From assembly GCA_947626105.1 (NCBI GenBank), contig CANQQY010000008.1:1-58428 (forward strand): a stretch of 58,428 nt of DNA, written 5' to 3'. Positions 41,114-49,830 of the stretch are shown here, one piece after another (position 1 is the first letter of the stretch; every line of letters begins with the position of its first letter). Position numbers and translations under genes: made by a program. Below the pieces are notes generated by a model. That model did no database searches, was not told where the DNA came from, and saw only the letters and a program-made list of their open reading frames with translations. The DNA is from an uncultured Clostridia bacterium (lineage in GTDB: Bacteria > Bacillota > Clostridia > Christensenellales > Borkfalkiaceae).

Positions 41114-43216
41114 ATGAAAAAAAGAGTCGCTATTTTTGCGTGCGCGCTGTCTGCGCTTTTCACAATGCAGCTTCTTTCGGGATGTGACCTTTCCTCTGAA
41201 AAGGGAAAAGGGGACGCGGACGCTCCGCACGGTTCAGACTCGCCGCTGATCGGCGAAACCTACCTCGACGCCTTTAATGGCGCAGAACTTTCGGGGAGCG
41301 ACGTCCTTGTCAAAGCCGACGGCGACGCGGTCCACATTCGCTGGGCGGCGCAGGAAGGCGCGCTCGGCTATACGATCTACCGTGCCGAGAGCACGTTCGG
41401 CGTCTTTTCGAAGGTCGCCGACCTTGATGCCGACGTTTTGTCTTACGAAACGGATACTTTTCCCTACGATGTATACAAAGTCTGCGCTTTGACGGAGAAC
41501 GGGGAGCGGGAGATCGGCGCGTCGAGCGCATTCTCCCCGAATGCCTTTTTGTTCTCCCCGTATGACGACGCCGAGGCCGTCCAAAGCGCCATTGACGAAG
41601 TGCATTCGAGCCTCGAAACGGGAAGCACGGGGCAATTTTCCTCCCGCAGAGCCGCGTTGATGTTCCTCCCGGGCAGTCATGAAGTGACAGCCAGAGTCGG
41701 ATATTATACTTCCGTCAACGGGTTGGGCGAAGTCCCGACGGACGTCTCTTTGAAAGAGGTGTACGTCTCGGACAAGGTGCTTTCAGGCAGGAATGCGACG
41801 TGCACTTTTTGGCGGAGCGTCGAAAACGTCTCCGTCCGTTCGAGCGTCACGTGGGCTGTCTCGCAGGCGACGAGTTTCCGCCGCAGTCAGATCCGCGGGA
41901 GTCTTTCTCTCTCCTACGGCGGCTGGGCGTCGGGCGGATTCATCGCAAATTGTGAGATCACCGGCCGCGTCGCGGCGGGTACCCAACAGCAGTGGTATAC
42001 CCGCAATACCACCGCCGAGGCATATAACGGCGGCTCCTTCAACATGGTTTACAGCGGCTGCATCGGGGAGACGGGCAGCGGCGTCTGGACGGCGGACGGG
42101 GGGAGCGTTACCAACCTGGATACGACGGAAAAGGTCGCCGAAAAGCCTTTTCTCTACCAAAGCGGGACGGGATATCAGGTGTTTGTCCCGCTCGTCCGCG
42201 AGAACACGCGCGGGATCACGTGGGGGGAGAATCTCGGGCAGGAGCTCGGGGTGTCGTACGACCTGGACGAATTTTATATCGCCGACGCCCGCTACGATAC
42301 GGCGGATTCCATCAACGAAGCGCTCGAAGCGGGACGGCACTTGCTCCTCACGCCGGGGATCTACGAGCTCGACAAGCCCATTGAAGTCACTTGGGAGAAT
42401 ACCGTCGTCCTCGGGCTCGGCTATGCGACGCTCAAAATCGGCGGCGGGAACGGGGAAGCGGCGCTCAAAGTCGCCGATGTGTCCGGAGTGCGCGTGGCGG
42501 ATATTCTCGTCGACGCGGGAGGATACAGCAAAAATATGGTCGTCATCGGGGAAGAGGGGAGCGAACAGGACAACAGCGAGAACCCCGTAGTCCTCTCCGA
42601 TCTCTACTTCCGCATCGGCGGCGTTGAAAACGTCCACACCGAGACGGATACCGCGCTTCTCATCTATGCGAACGACGTCATCGGCGATAATTTTTGGGTC
42701 TGGCGTGCCGATCATACGAACGGCGTAGCATGGAACGACGAGAATGCAGGAGATCATACCGACTACGGCAACCCCGCAAAGACGGGGGTGGAAGTGCAGG
42801 GCGACCGCGTGCGTTGCTATGCGCTCATGGTGGAACACTTCGAAGAATATCAGACGCTTTGGAAGGGCGAGGACGGTCTCACCGTAATGTACCAGTCCGA
42901 AACGCCTTACCGCGTGCCCGATCAGAGCGCGTGGATGTCCCATGATGGCGCAAAACGCGGCTATGCGAGCTACAAGGTGGACGACGCCGTCACGCGCCAC
43001 AGAGCGGTCGGGATCGGCGTTTATCTCGTAAATCCCACGGGCATGACGCTCGATTCCGCAATCGAAGTACCCGTGTGCGAGGGGATCTTGATGGAACATC
43101 TCATCACTTGCCACTTCTTGGGCAGCGGCAGGATCGAGAACGTGATCAACGACTATGGCGGCGCTGTCGGAAACAACGCCGCAGGTCAGCGCCGCGTCCC
43201 CAAGTTCCCGCTTTGA
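41114..43216 (+). CDS. GH55-like right-handed beta-helix glycan hydrolase, lipoprotein
   Basis: 700 residues. Signal peptide with lipobox LSGC (Cys24), a short Fn3-like domain (about 58-135, AVHIRWAAQEGALGYTIYR), then a double beta-helix domain to the end. Motifs shared with actinobacterial proteins often labelled adenylyl cyclase or factor 5/8 (RSVENVSVRSSVTWAVSQA, WASGGFIANCEI, QQQWYTRN, NTVVLGLGYATL) and the GH55-type signature EHFEEYQ...YQSETPYRVPDQSAW are all present; Glu596 of SETPY sits where GH55 beta-1,3-glucanases have their catalytic acid. Neighbouring GH3 and GH5 genes support a role in beta-1,3-glucan breakdown. Family assignment is from motif recall, so the substrate is inference. 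Confidence 0.75.
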   Translation: MKKRVAIFACALSALFTMQLLSGCDLSSEKGKGDADAPHGSDSPLIGETYLDAFNGAELSGSDVLVKADGDAVHIRWAAQEGALGYTIYRAESTFGVFSKVADLDADVLSYETDTFPYDVYKVCALTENGEREIGASSAFSPNAFLFSPYDDAEAVQSAIDEVHSSLETGSTGQFSSRRAALMFLPGSHEVTARVGYYTSVNGLGEVPTDVSLKEVYVSDKVLSGRNATCTFWRSVENVSVRSSVTWAVSQATSFRRSQIRGSLSLSYGGWASGGFIANCEITGRVAAGTQQQWYTRNTTAEAYNGGSFNMVYSGCIGETGSGVWTADGGSVTNLDTTEKVAEKPFLYQSGTGYQVFVPLVRENTRGITWGENLGQELGVSYDLDEFYIADARYDTADSINEALEAGRHLLLTPGIYELDKPIEVTWENTVVLGLGYATLKIGGGNGEAALKVADVSGVRVADILVDAGGYSKNMVVIGEEGSEQDNSENPVVLSDLYFRIGGVENVHTETDTALLIYANDVIGDNFWVWRADHTNGVAWNDENAGDHTDYGNPAKTGVEVQGDRVRCYALMVEHFEEYQTLWKGEDGLTVMYQSETPYRVPDQSAWMSHDGAKRGYASYKVDDAVTRHRAVGIGVYLVNPTGMTLDSAIEVPVCEGILMEHLITCHFLGSGRIENVINDYGGAVGNNAAGQRRVPKFPL

Positions 43217-43271
43217 AGAGCCCTTTGGCGCCTTTTGGTGGGGGGGAACCTGCCCCCTTTGAAGGGGTGGA

Positions 43272-43313
43272 GCAACGCGTTCTGCCAAAGATTGATAATC
43301 TTTGGCGCGTTGC
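43272..43313. other. Long imperfect hairpin in the convergent intergenic region
   Basis: CAACGC plus GCCAAAGATT pair with AATCTTTGGC plus GCGTTG, with a 5-nt bulge on the left arm and a 3-nt loop. There is no T run, so it is not a typical terminator. It lies between the GH55-like gene and the GC-rich repeat units and probably belongs to the same dispersed element. Confidence 0.65.
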
Positions 43314-43322
43314 GACATGAGT

Positions 43323-43385
43323 GCCCCGCGCGCATTCTTATTTTTTCTAAGCGCGGTACGAGGAGCGTCAGCGACGAAGTAGCGC
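43323..43385. repeat. GC-rich intergenic repeat unit A
   Basis: Starts GCCCCGCGCGCATTCT and ends GACGAAGTAGCGC; the arms CCGCGC and GCGCGG form a stem. It is a diverged copy of the unit at 43409. Confidence 0.72.
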
Positions 43386-43408
43386 ATTATTTCGCGCGAA
43401 CGGTGACC

Positions 43409-43467
43409 GCCCCGCGCGCATTCTATTGCACTAAGCGCGGCACGAGCCCGCAAGGGCGAAGTAGGGC
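43409..43467. repeat. GC-rich intergenic repeat unit B
   Basis: Starts with the same GCCCCGCGCGCATTCTAT, continues AAGCGCGGCACGAG and ends GGCGAAGTAGGGC, matching unit A except in the inner loops. Two direct copies 86 bp apart in non-coding DNA suggest a REP- or MITE-like element. Confidence 0.72.
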
Positions 43468-43476
43468 AGGACGCTA

Positions 43477-43517
43477 CCTGCCCGAGAAGGTGGCGCGCGA
43501 AGCGCGACAGGTGGGGG
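43477..43517. repeat. Dispersed intergenic repeat, copy 2
   Basis: The 27 bases 43491-43517 are identical to 40951-40977; the preceding CCTGCCCG half-palindrome is shortened compared with copy 1. Confidence 0.8.
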
Positions 43518-43548
43518 TTGTCCCCATTTAGTCACATTCAAGTACATA

Positions 43549-43578
43549 AAAAGGGAGAGAATTGCTTCTCTCCCTTTT
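43549..43578 (-). terminator. Rho-independent terminator of the GH3 gene
   Basis: AAAAGGGAGAGAA / TTCTCTCCCTTTT, 13-bp stem with a 4-base loop. On the minus strand it is followed by a short T run (TTTTTA). It lies 11 bp beyond the GH3 stop codon. Confidence 0.85.
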
Positions 43579-43589
43579 CGCATGCTTGT

Positions 43590-46500
43590 TTATTCGGGCG
43601 AACCGTCTTGCGGCGGCTCATCCGCTTTGCTCTCTGCCTCGGAAGGCTCGTCTTTAACGGTCTCCGCGAGCGTTTCGGGGCTGTCCGCAACAGGTTCCGC
43701 GGGCGTTTCGGAAGGATCTTCCGTCACGTTCCCGTCTGTCTCTTCGCCGTCTACGGGAACGGGCTTTGCCTTGTTCTTTTTGAGGATCGCAAACACGACC
43801 CAAACGATGCACCCTGCGATGATGACGCCGTCCGCCACGCCGATGATCGTCCAAAGCGGGAAGTTCGCCGCGCCTTCCTTGTTGATCGGAATGCTGTCGT
43901 CCGCTTTGTTGTAATTCTCGTTGACGTAAGCCGCATTGCAGATCGTATAGAGGACGTGGTGCGCGCCTTCGCGGAGTTGGGCGATAAATGCGTTGGAATT
44001 TTGCTCAAAGGCAAATGTACCGGGGTCGCCGAAGCCGTCCATCCAAAGATCTCCCGTCGCACGCACCATCTGGTCGCCGTTCATGAACTCCTTATGATCC
44101 GCATAGTCCGAGAGGATCGCGCCGTTATAGTTCCATTCTTCGCGAAGCATGGATTTGAGCAGCGCCTGGCTTCCGCCCGCCCATACGGCGCCGATGCGCC
44201 CGTAGGAAGTCATGATGCCGACGGTACCGTTGATGACTTGTTCTTCCCCGTCGATCTTCATCTTGATATGGCTGACTTTATCGAGAATGATCTTGAAGGG
44301 GCGGAGATATGTTTCGCGGAGATTCTGTTCGGTCATCCAGCAGTAGAGGGAGTCGCGCATCGTCTCCTGATCATATCCGATCATGTGCTTGACATAGACG
44401 TAAACGCCTGCGTCGAGCGAGCCCTCTGCGACCTTTGCGCCGAGAATGCCCGAGAGAACGGAATCTTCGGAGAAGTACTCATAGTTTCTTCCGCCGAATG
44501 CGGAGCGGTGCAGATTGACGCCCGGAGCGTACCAACCTTCGCGTTTGCTGTCGTTGGCTTCTTTCCCGACTGCGAGCCCGAAGGACTTGCAAAGCTCCGC
44601 ATTCCACGTTTGGGCGAGCACGGAGGGGTTCGGATAACCGACGCAAGGGAACGATGCGTTGAAGGAGGCATACTGGGAAGGACCGTCGAGGGAAGTCGTC
44701 TGCTCTTTGCCGACGGAGGGAAGCGCCGCTTCTTTGATATAGCCGTGAAGCGCAAGGTTCTTCAATTCACTCACGGAGAGCTGGTCGAGCGCCGTATCCC
44801 AGGTTGAATCATAGAAATCCGACCCGAGGGCTTTGCCGATATCGTTCGGGACCTTGCCGGTGTCGTCAAAGAGCGTCAAGCCGTTGTTGGCGCCCGTTGT
44901 CGGCATTGCGACGTCCCTGTTTGCCGCTTCCCACGCTTCGACGTCGCTCTGTTTGTAGAGGTTGGTATTTTTGAGCTTTTGATCCATCGAACGGTGCTTC
45001 GTGGAGGCCGTTCTGTCTGTTCCCTCGGCAACGACGGGGAAAGTTCCCTCGAAGTTTGCGCGGGAAACATAGGTGATGTTCGCGCCCGTGTTGCTTCCGT
45101 CAAGGGAGATGCCGTAATCGACGGCGCTGTCTCCCGTGAAGAGGTTGCGCGCGTATTCGGGCGTATCCTTCATCTCGTCATAGTACTGAATATCGCTCGG
45201 AAGGGTGAAGGAGATGGTCGCATCCTCCGGTTTATTTGCGTCGAAAGTGTTATTTTGGGTCACCGCAAGGTTGTGTGCGTCGGTGCGGAGGGTGAGATCG
45301 TATTTGCCGCTCTCGAGGATCCAGCCGCCGTCCGGAAGGACTTTACCCTGTGAATCGTAGGAGCCCATGTCGGCGAGGGTGAAGGTGAGGGTAACGTCTA
45401 CTACCTCCCCGGGCTGCACCGGGATGGGCGTCTTGGCAAACGCAAGCAGGTTGACAGACGATTTTTCGATGCCGCCGGGCGTGTAGGGAGGGGTATAGTA
45501 GAGCTCGACGACCTCCTGTGCGGGGAACTCTCCGACGTTCTTGACGGCGACGACGATGGAATATTCTTTGTAGGGATCGGTCAGAGCGGCGCTCGGATCG
45601 ATTTCGGGCTTTTCTTTGACGCTCCACTTGAATTCCGTATAAGTAAGACCGTAGCCGAAAGGATATTGGACGACGTCCTGATAGCCGTTTTGGATCCCGA
45701 AGGTATTCTTGGCGAATTGGGAATCCCAGAAGCCCATCTCGTCCGCCGTCTCGTACCATTTGTAGCCGACATAGATGTCCTCGGAATAGTCGAGATAGCT
45801 CACCTGATCGAATTTAGGATTATCGTGGAAGTTCCCGTTTGATTGACCGATGGGATAGAGCCCGCTCGCGTCATCATACTTTCCGACGCCGAGAATACCC
45901 GTATTCGACCAGGAAGCTGCCGTGCGGAAATCGTATGCATAGGTATCCGCAAGTCTCCCGGAGGGACTGACGGGCTCTTGATAGTGGCTCGTTTCGCCTC
46001 TCTGCACGCCCTCGTACATGCCCTGTCCGTAGAGCACGTTCACGAGACCGGTCGTTGAATTGTCACCCGTGCCGCCCGCAACAAGGCAGGCGTCAAGCCC
46101 TTGGATCTCGTCCAAAAAGTCGAGATTCATGCGGTTCGTCGCGTTGATGATCACAACGACTTTGCCGAAATTCGCGCCGACGTATTCGAGAAGCGCAAGC
46201 TCTTCGGTCGAAGCGTCGAGATATGTCCTCGTCGTATCGGCGGGTCTGTTGCTCGGGTTATCGATGCTGCCCGAATACTTATACTGAACGAGGGGAGCGT
46301 CCGTGCTCTCGCCCGAGACCCTGCTCAAAACAACGATCGCCGTGTCCGAATAGGCTTTGAGATCGTCTACATTCGGGTATTGGGAGAGATCCGGCTCGAT
46401 GAGAAGACAGGATTCGTAATCGTAACCTTTCAGGGTATTATACGCATACTGATTTCTGTCGGAGCAGTAATTTTCATACATATCCGTGAGCGCGGTATTG

Positions 46501-46874
46501 TACTCGATCCCCGCCTTTTCCAGAGCGGACAGGAAGTCCGTCCCGATCTCTTTTTGGTTTGCGGTGGAGTTGCCCGAGCCGCTTCCCGTCGCGATCCACG
46601 CGGTCGACGACCAGCCGAACACATTCACCTTTTTTGTCTGCGGATCGAGGGGAAGCGTTTCGTTGTCGTTTTTTACGAGGACGGTGCCTTCCTCCACGAT
46701 CTGTTCCGCGAGCACTTCGCCTGCTTCGCGCGTCGCTTCGCCGATCTCGCTTCCGCCGATCAGAGCGATCAGTGAATCGCCGTAGATCGAGGCGGCGACG
46801 TTGACCGCAATGACGAGCGCGAGCAGGAATCCCACAATGCTGAATGTGAGGATGCGGAATGATTTTGCCTTCAT
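43590..46874 (-). CDS. Membrane-anchored, domain-permuted GH3 beta-glucosidase
   Basis: 1094 residues from the ATG at 46874, which has a perfect AAGGAGG site; an upstream in-frame start at 46928 does not. Order: N-terminal membrane helix (about 6-30), GH3 C-terminal alpha/beta domain (about 45-350, beginning EEGTVLVKNDNETLPL), Fn3-like domain (about 400-530, after QYPFGYGLTYTEFKW), then the (beta/alpha) barrel (about 590-1000) with PGVNLHRSAFGGRNYEYFSED, VKHMIGYDQE and the nucleophile Asp923 in GAILSDYADHKE. A second membrane helix (about 1005-1032) and an acidic cytosolic tail follow. The C-domain-first order is known from Ruminococcus/Butyrivibrio-type GH3 enzymes. It likely trims oligosaccharides released by the neighbouring glucanases at the membrane. 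Confidence 0.88.
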   Translation of the reverse strand: MKAKSFRILTFSIVGFLLALVIAVNVAASIYGDSLIALIGGSEIGEATREAGEVLAEQIVEEGTVLVKNDNETLPLDPQTKKVNVFGWSSTAWIATGSGSGNSTANQKEIGTDFLSALEKAGIEYNTALTDMYENYCSDRNQYAYNTLKGYDYESCLLIEPDLSQYPNVDDLKAYSDTAIVVLSRVSGESTDAPLVQYKYSGSIDNPSNRPADTTRTYLDASTEELALLEYVGANFGKVVVIINATNRMNLDFLDEIQGLDACLVAGGTGDNSTTGLVNVLYGQGMYEGVQRGETSHYQEPVSPSGRLADTYAYDFRTAASWSNTGILGVGKYDDASGLYPIGQSNGNFHDNPKFDQVSYLDYSEDIYVGYKWYETADEMGFWDSQFAKNTFGIQNGYQDVVQYPFGYGLTYTEFKWSVKEKPEIDPSAALTDPYKEYSIVVAVKNVGEFPAQEVVELYYTPPYTPGGIEKSSVNLLAFAKTPIPVQPGEVVDVTLTFTLADMGSYDSQGKVLPDGGWILESGKYDLTLRTDAHNLAVTQNNTFDANKPEDATISFTLPSDIQYYDEMKDTPEYARNLFTGDSAVDYGISLDGSNTGANITYVSRANFEGTFPVVAEGTDRTASTKHRSMDQKLKNTNLYKQSDVEAWEAANRDVAMPTTGANNGLTLFDDTGKVPNDIGKALGSDFYDSTWDTALDQLSVSELKNLALHGYIKEAALPSVGKEQTTSLDGPSQYASFNASFPCVGYPNPSVLAQTWNAELCKSFGLAVGKEANDSKREGWYAPGVNLHRSAFGGRNYEYFSEDSVLSGILGAKVAEGSLDAGVYVYVKHMIGYDQETMRDSLYCWMTEQNLRETYLRPFKIILDKVSHIKMKIDGEEQVINGTVGIMTSYGRIGAVWAGGSQALLKSMLREEWNYNGAILSDYADHKEFMNGDQMVRATGDLWMDGFGDPGTFAFEQNSNAFIAQLREGAHHVLYTICNAAYVNENYNKADDSIPINKEGAANFPLWTIIGVADGVIIAGCIVWVVFAILKKNKAKPVPVDGEETDGNVTEDPSETPAEPVADSPETLAETVKDEPSEAESKADEPPQDGSPE

Positions 46875-47001
46875 CAATTTCCTCCTTGTGCGGCTTCCGT
46901 ATCTCATTTTGTACGCACGTACGCACACGCGCGCGCAAAAAGAAAAACGCGCAAAAACTGTGCGAACTTTTGTTACGGAATTACCGCATGATCTTGTTTT
47001 T

Positions 47002-47030
47002 ATCTTACATTACCTGTGAACGTTTGTCAA
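47002..47030 (-). promoter_or_regulatory. Sigma-A promoter for the GH3 gene
   Basis: On the minus strand: TTGACA, 17 bp, TAAGAT. The -35 box is perfect and the -10 box matches 5 of 6. The start would be near 46995, leaving about a 120-nt leader. Confidence 0.75.
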
Positions 47031-47168
47031 GCGCAAAGATAGGAAAAAAGCAAGAAATAAAACTTTAAGATAGAATCGTCTAATTATGATACTTAATATA
47101 TTTAATGTTCACCACAAATTACTGAAAATATGATATGATAGAAATACGAAAATATGGGGAAAAATAGA

Positions 47169-48929
47169 ATGAAACATCGAATTCCGGGGGGGATTCGGTT
47201 CGTCTTTGCCGTGGCGCTGGTTGTTGTCATGGCTTTTTGTCTTGCTTCTTGCAATTTCAGGCTGAACCTCGGGAAAGATAAAGACGGGGACGGCTCCCTT
47301 GAAGGCGGCGGGACGGAAGAGGACGAACACGGCGCTTCGGAGAAAACGGATCCCGCTTCCGACTTTCTGCATGTCGAAGGAGAATCCGTCGTCACGGACG
47401 ACGGACGGGAAGTCATGCTCCGCGGCGTCAACGCGGGCGGGCTCTTTGTCATCGAGCAGTGGATGAACGGATTCCGTGAGAGCGGTCCCGCCAACGGGAT
47501 CGATATCGTCGCCCGCGACCACAGGACGACGACGGAAGTCTTTCTCGAACGGTTTGGCGAGGAAAAGACGAAGGCGCTCTGGGACGCTTACCGCGAAAAT
47601 TGGTGGAGCGAGGCGGATTTTGCAAACTGCGCCGCAATGGGCATGAACGTCATCCGTCTGCCCTTCACTTATATGACGGTGGACTTTGCCGCCGTGGAGA
47701 GCTACGATCTTGCGGGCGAGCATTTCGATTTTACCGCCCTCGACGCGTTTGTCGACGCGGCGGCGGCGCACGGGATGTATACCATTCTCGACCTGCACGG
47801 CGCATACGGCTCGCAGAACGGGCAGGATCACAGCGGGGAGACCATTGACAACGCCTCCGACGTGGATTATTATTCGAACGAGCGGATGATCGGGCTTACC
47901 GCAAAACTCTGGCGGGCTGTTGCGGAGCACTATAAGGACGATCCCGCTGTTGCGGGGTATGATATCCTCAACGAACCGGGCGAAAAGGCGGCGAGCACCG
48001 GGGAAAGGCATTTCCGGGTTTTCGACGTCCTCTATGACGCCATCCGGGAAGTGGATCCCGATCATATCGTCATCTTCGAATCCTGCTGGGAAGGGGAAAA
48101 TCTGCCGCAACCCTCCGAGTATGGTTGGGAGAACTGCATGTACTCTTTCCATCATTATACGAACATGGCAAGCGGCGGGCAGTATACGCAGCACGGCGTG
48201 AGCTTCAACGATAAGATCGCAAACGTTTCCCGCCAACACTTCGGCGTACCGCTCTTCATGGGCGAGTTCAACTGCTATAACGACGAGGAACAATGGGAAT
48301 ACACCCTCGACCTTCTCAACCGCTGCGGCTGGCACTGGACGAGCTGGACGTATAAGATCAACAATACGTGGGGCAATTCCGCGTGGGGGATCGTTTCCGT
48401 CCCCGCGGATGAAAAGGTAAACGCCCATACCGACGGATACGATACGATCCTAAGGAAATTTTCCGCACTCAAAACGGACGCGGGGATCCGCCGCACCATG
48501 TTGCAGACGCGTACGTTGGAAAGCGTCATGAAGGAATTTTGTACCGCCCATGTCCGCGAACCCCTTTCAGAGGGCTCCTATCTCTTTGCAGATTCGATCA
48601 CCGACCGTCTGCTCACGATGAAGGGGAACGCGCCCGTTCTTGAAGAGAGCGGCGGGCTCGGCACGATGTTCACGGTCGAGATGCACGCGGACGGCGACGG
48701 GAGCATTCTGCTCCGCCCCGGCTCGGACGGGGGAACGCTCGGCGTCGTCGGGGGCGTCCTGACGCTCGGCGGAGAGGGGAACAGTACACGGTTCTATGCC
48801 GTCGGAACGGAGTACGGCTACGCCCTGATCTCCTATACGACCTGCCGCTATCTGCGCTTCGGGGAGGACGGCAGGCTCTATGCGGACGGTACCGTGCTTG
48901 AAGATAGCGCAATTTTTTACCTGAGATGA
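47169..48929 (+). CDS. GH5-family endo/exo-glucanase lipoprotein with C-terminal beta-trefoil-like domain
   Basis: 586 residues from 47169, where GGGGAA precedes the ATG; an in-frame ATG at 47154 lacks a ribosome site. Lipobox LASC (Cys28). The GH5 barrel spans about 70-450: DGREVMLRGVNAGGLFVIEQW at the start of the barrel, acid/base Glu269 in DILNEPGE and nucleophile Glu366 in FMGEFNCY, with SFHHYTN between. Residues about 470-586 resemble a fascin/beta-trefoil-like module (GSYLFADSITDRLLTMKG). This layout is reminiscent of exo-beta-1,3-glucanases, which fits the neighbours; a cellulase is the alternative. It diverges from the GH3 gene and probably shares a transcript with the TetR gene. Confidence 0.85.
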   Translation: MKHRIPGGIRFVFAVALVVVMAFCLASCNFRLNLGKDKDGDGSLEGGGTEEDEHGASEKTDPASDFLHVEGESVVTDDGREVMLRGVNAGGLFVIEQWMNGFRESGPANGIDIVARDHRTTTEVFLERFGEEKTKALWDAYRENWWSEADFANCAAMGMNVIRLPFTYMTVDFAAVESYDLAGEHFDFTALDAFVDAAAAHGMYTILDLHGAYGSQNGQDHSGETIDNASDVDYYSNERMIGLTAKLWRAVAEHYKDDPAVAGYDILNEPGEKAASTGERHFRVFDVLYDAIREVDPDHIVIFESCWEGENLPQPSEYGWENCMYSFHHYTNMASGGQYTQHGVSFNDKIANVSRQHFGVPLFMGEFNCYNDEEQWEYTLDLLNRCGWHWTSWTYKINNTWGNSAWGIVSVPADEKVNAHTDGYDTILRKFSALKTDAGIRRTMLQTRTLESVMKEFCTAHVREPLSEGSYLFADSITDRLLTMKGNAPVLEESGGLGTMFTVEMHADGDGSILLRPGSDGGTLGVVGGVLTLGGEGNSTRFYAVGTEYGYALISYTTCRYLRFGEDGRLYADGTVLEDSAIFYLR

Positions 48930-48951
48930 TCATGCCGAAAGGAGACTTGCA

Positions 48952-49485
48952 ATGAAGATCGAATTTTTTCTCGAAAGCACACTCATGAACGAACTTAAAA
49001 CAAAGTCCATTGATAATATCCATGTCAAGGATCTTATCGAAGAATTGGGCATCTGTAAGGGAACGTTCTACAAATATTATCAGGATAAGTACGATCTCGT
49101 CGTGCATGTTTTCGAAAATAAATTCTACCGTAACGTCGCGGCGGAAGGATCTTGGGAGAACTTCGTCGTCGGCAGCATGAAAGCCTTCCGCACCGCGCCC
49201 GACGCAGTCTATAACGCCTTTTTGTCGAACGACATCAATTCCATCGCGCATTATCACAAAGAGCGGATCAAAAAACTGTTTTTGGCGGAACGCGCGGCGA
49301 ACAAACTTCCCGTGGAGGGGATCGAGATCGAGTATGCGGTCAATATTCTCACATGGCTCATCAACGAGACGACGCTCGCATGGTTGAAAGGCGGATGCGC
49401 AGAGACAGAAGAAGAGGCGCTCGCCATGATCAAACGCCTCATGCCGTACGCGATCGTCGAAGAAAACAGGACAAAAAACCAATAA
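48952..49485 (+). CDS. TetR-family transcriptional regulator
   Basis: 177 residues. N-terminal helix-turn-helix: SIDNIHVKDLIEELGICKGTFYKYYQDKYDLV has the TetR recognition-helix pattern (GTFYKYYxxKxDL). The C-terminal ligand domain (about 60-170) is helical with LINETTLAWLKGG near its end. It starts 22 bp after the GH5 gene with AAAGGAG before the ATG, so it is probably co-transcribed and may control the glucanase genes; no operator was identified. This placement suggests the regulator senses a glucan fragment or related metabolite (inference). Confidence 0.88.
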   Translation: MKIEFFLESTLMNELKTKSIDNIHVKDLIEELGICKGTFYKYYQDKYDLVVHVFENKFYRNVAAEGSWENFVVGSMKAFRTAPDAVYNAFLSNDINSIAHYHKERIKKLFLAERAANKLPVEGIEIEYAVNILTWLINETTLAWLKGGCAETEEEALAMIKRLMPYAIVEENRTKNQ

Positions 49486-49553
49486 GGTATTTTTGTTGAC
49501 AAATTTCGGAAGCGTCTACGAAAATACGGCTTATGCGAATATTTTCGCAAAAG

Positions 49554-49669
49554 TTATCCACATTTTCCCGAAGAAATTCCACAATTCGACATATTTATAC
49601 CGTATATACATAAGATTGAATGAAAAAATCAAAAAAAGTTATCCACAGCGCGCCGAATGTTGTGGATAA
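49554..49669. other. Cluster of three perfect DnaA boxes in an AT-rich intergenic region
   Basis: TTATCCACA occurs at 49554-49562 and 49639-49647 (plus) and 49661-49669 (minus, as TGTGGATAA). Between them lies an AT-rich tract (49583-49631, including ATATTTATACCGTATATACA). No dnaA, dnaN or gidA homologue is nearby. It could be a DnaA-binding/titration site or part of a replication origin; the inner two boxes also form a hairpin. Confidence 0.5.
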
Positions 49670-49676
49670 CTTTTTT
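49632..49676. terminator. Long A/T-flanked hairpin, possible terminator
   Basis: AAAAAAGTTATCCACA pairs perfectly over 16 bp with TGTGGATAACTTTTTT around a 13-nt loop. The arms contain the inverted DnaA boxes. The flanking A and T runs would make it a bidirectional terminator for the TetR gene transcript; distance from the TetR stop is about 150 bp. Confidence 0.55.
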
Positions 49677-49743
49677 CGTTTCGTCCTTCCGCTCAACCCG
49701 CTTGTCTTTCCGCCCCGGCCGTCTTGTCCTTCCTCCGCCGCTC

Positions 49744-49830
49744 TGCCATTTCAACCAACGGATTTTTGTCTTTTCGACCAACCCTTTTTTGTCTTTTCGA
49801 TTGCTCTTTTTTGTCATTTCGACCAAGCGC
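49744..49830 (+). repeat. Degenerate tandem repeat of a T-rich 22-24 nt unit
   Basis: Four successive units follow the pattern (T)TTTTGTC(T/A)TTTCGACCAAC (near 49744, 49764, 49786 and 49808). Weaker TTGTCYTTCC units continue upstream to about 49680. The last unit runs into CGCAGCGCGTGGAGAAATCT, resembling a dispersed intergenic repeat seen in many bacterial genomes. It is not coding: the downstream promoter and start codon lie beyond it. Confidence 0.6.

Noticed and set aside
43217-43540. Small coding genes in the GC-rich intergenic region
   Set aside because: The short open frames there have no ribosome sites, and they translate the repeat units (ARTSPQGRS-like). The region is better explained as dispersed repeats.
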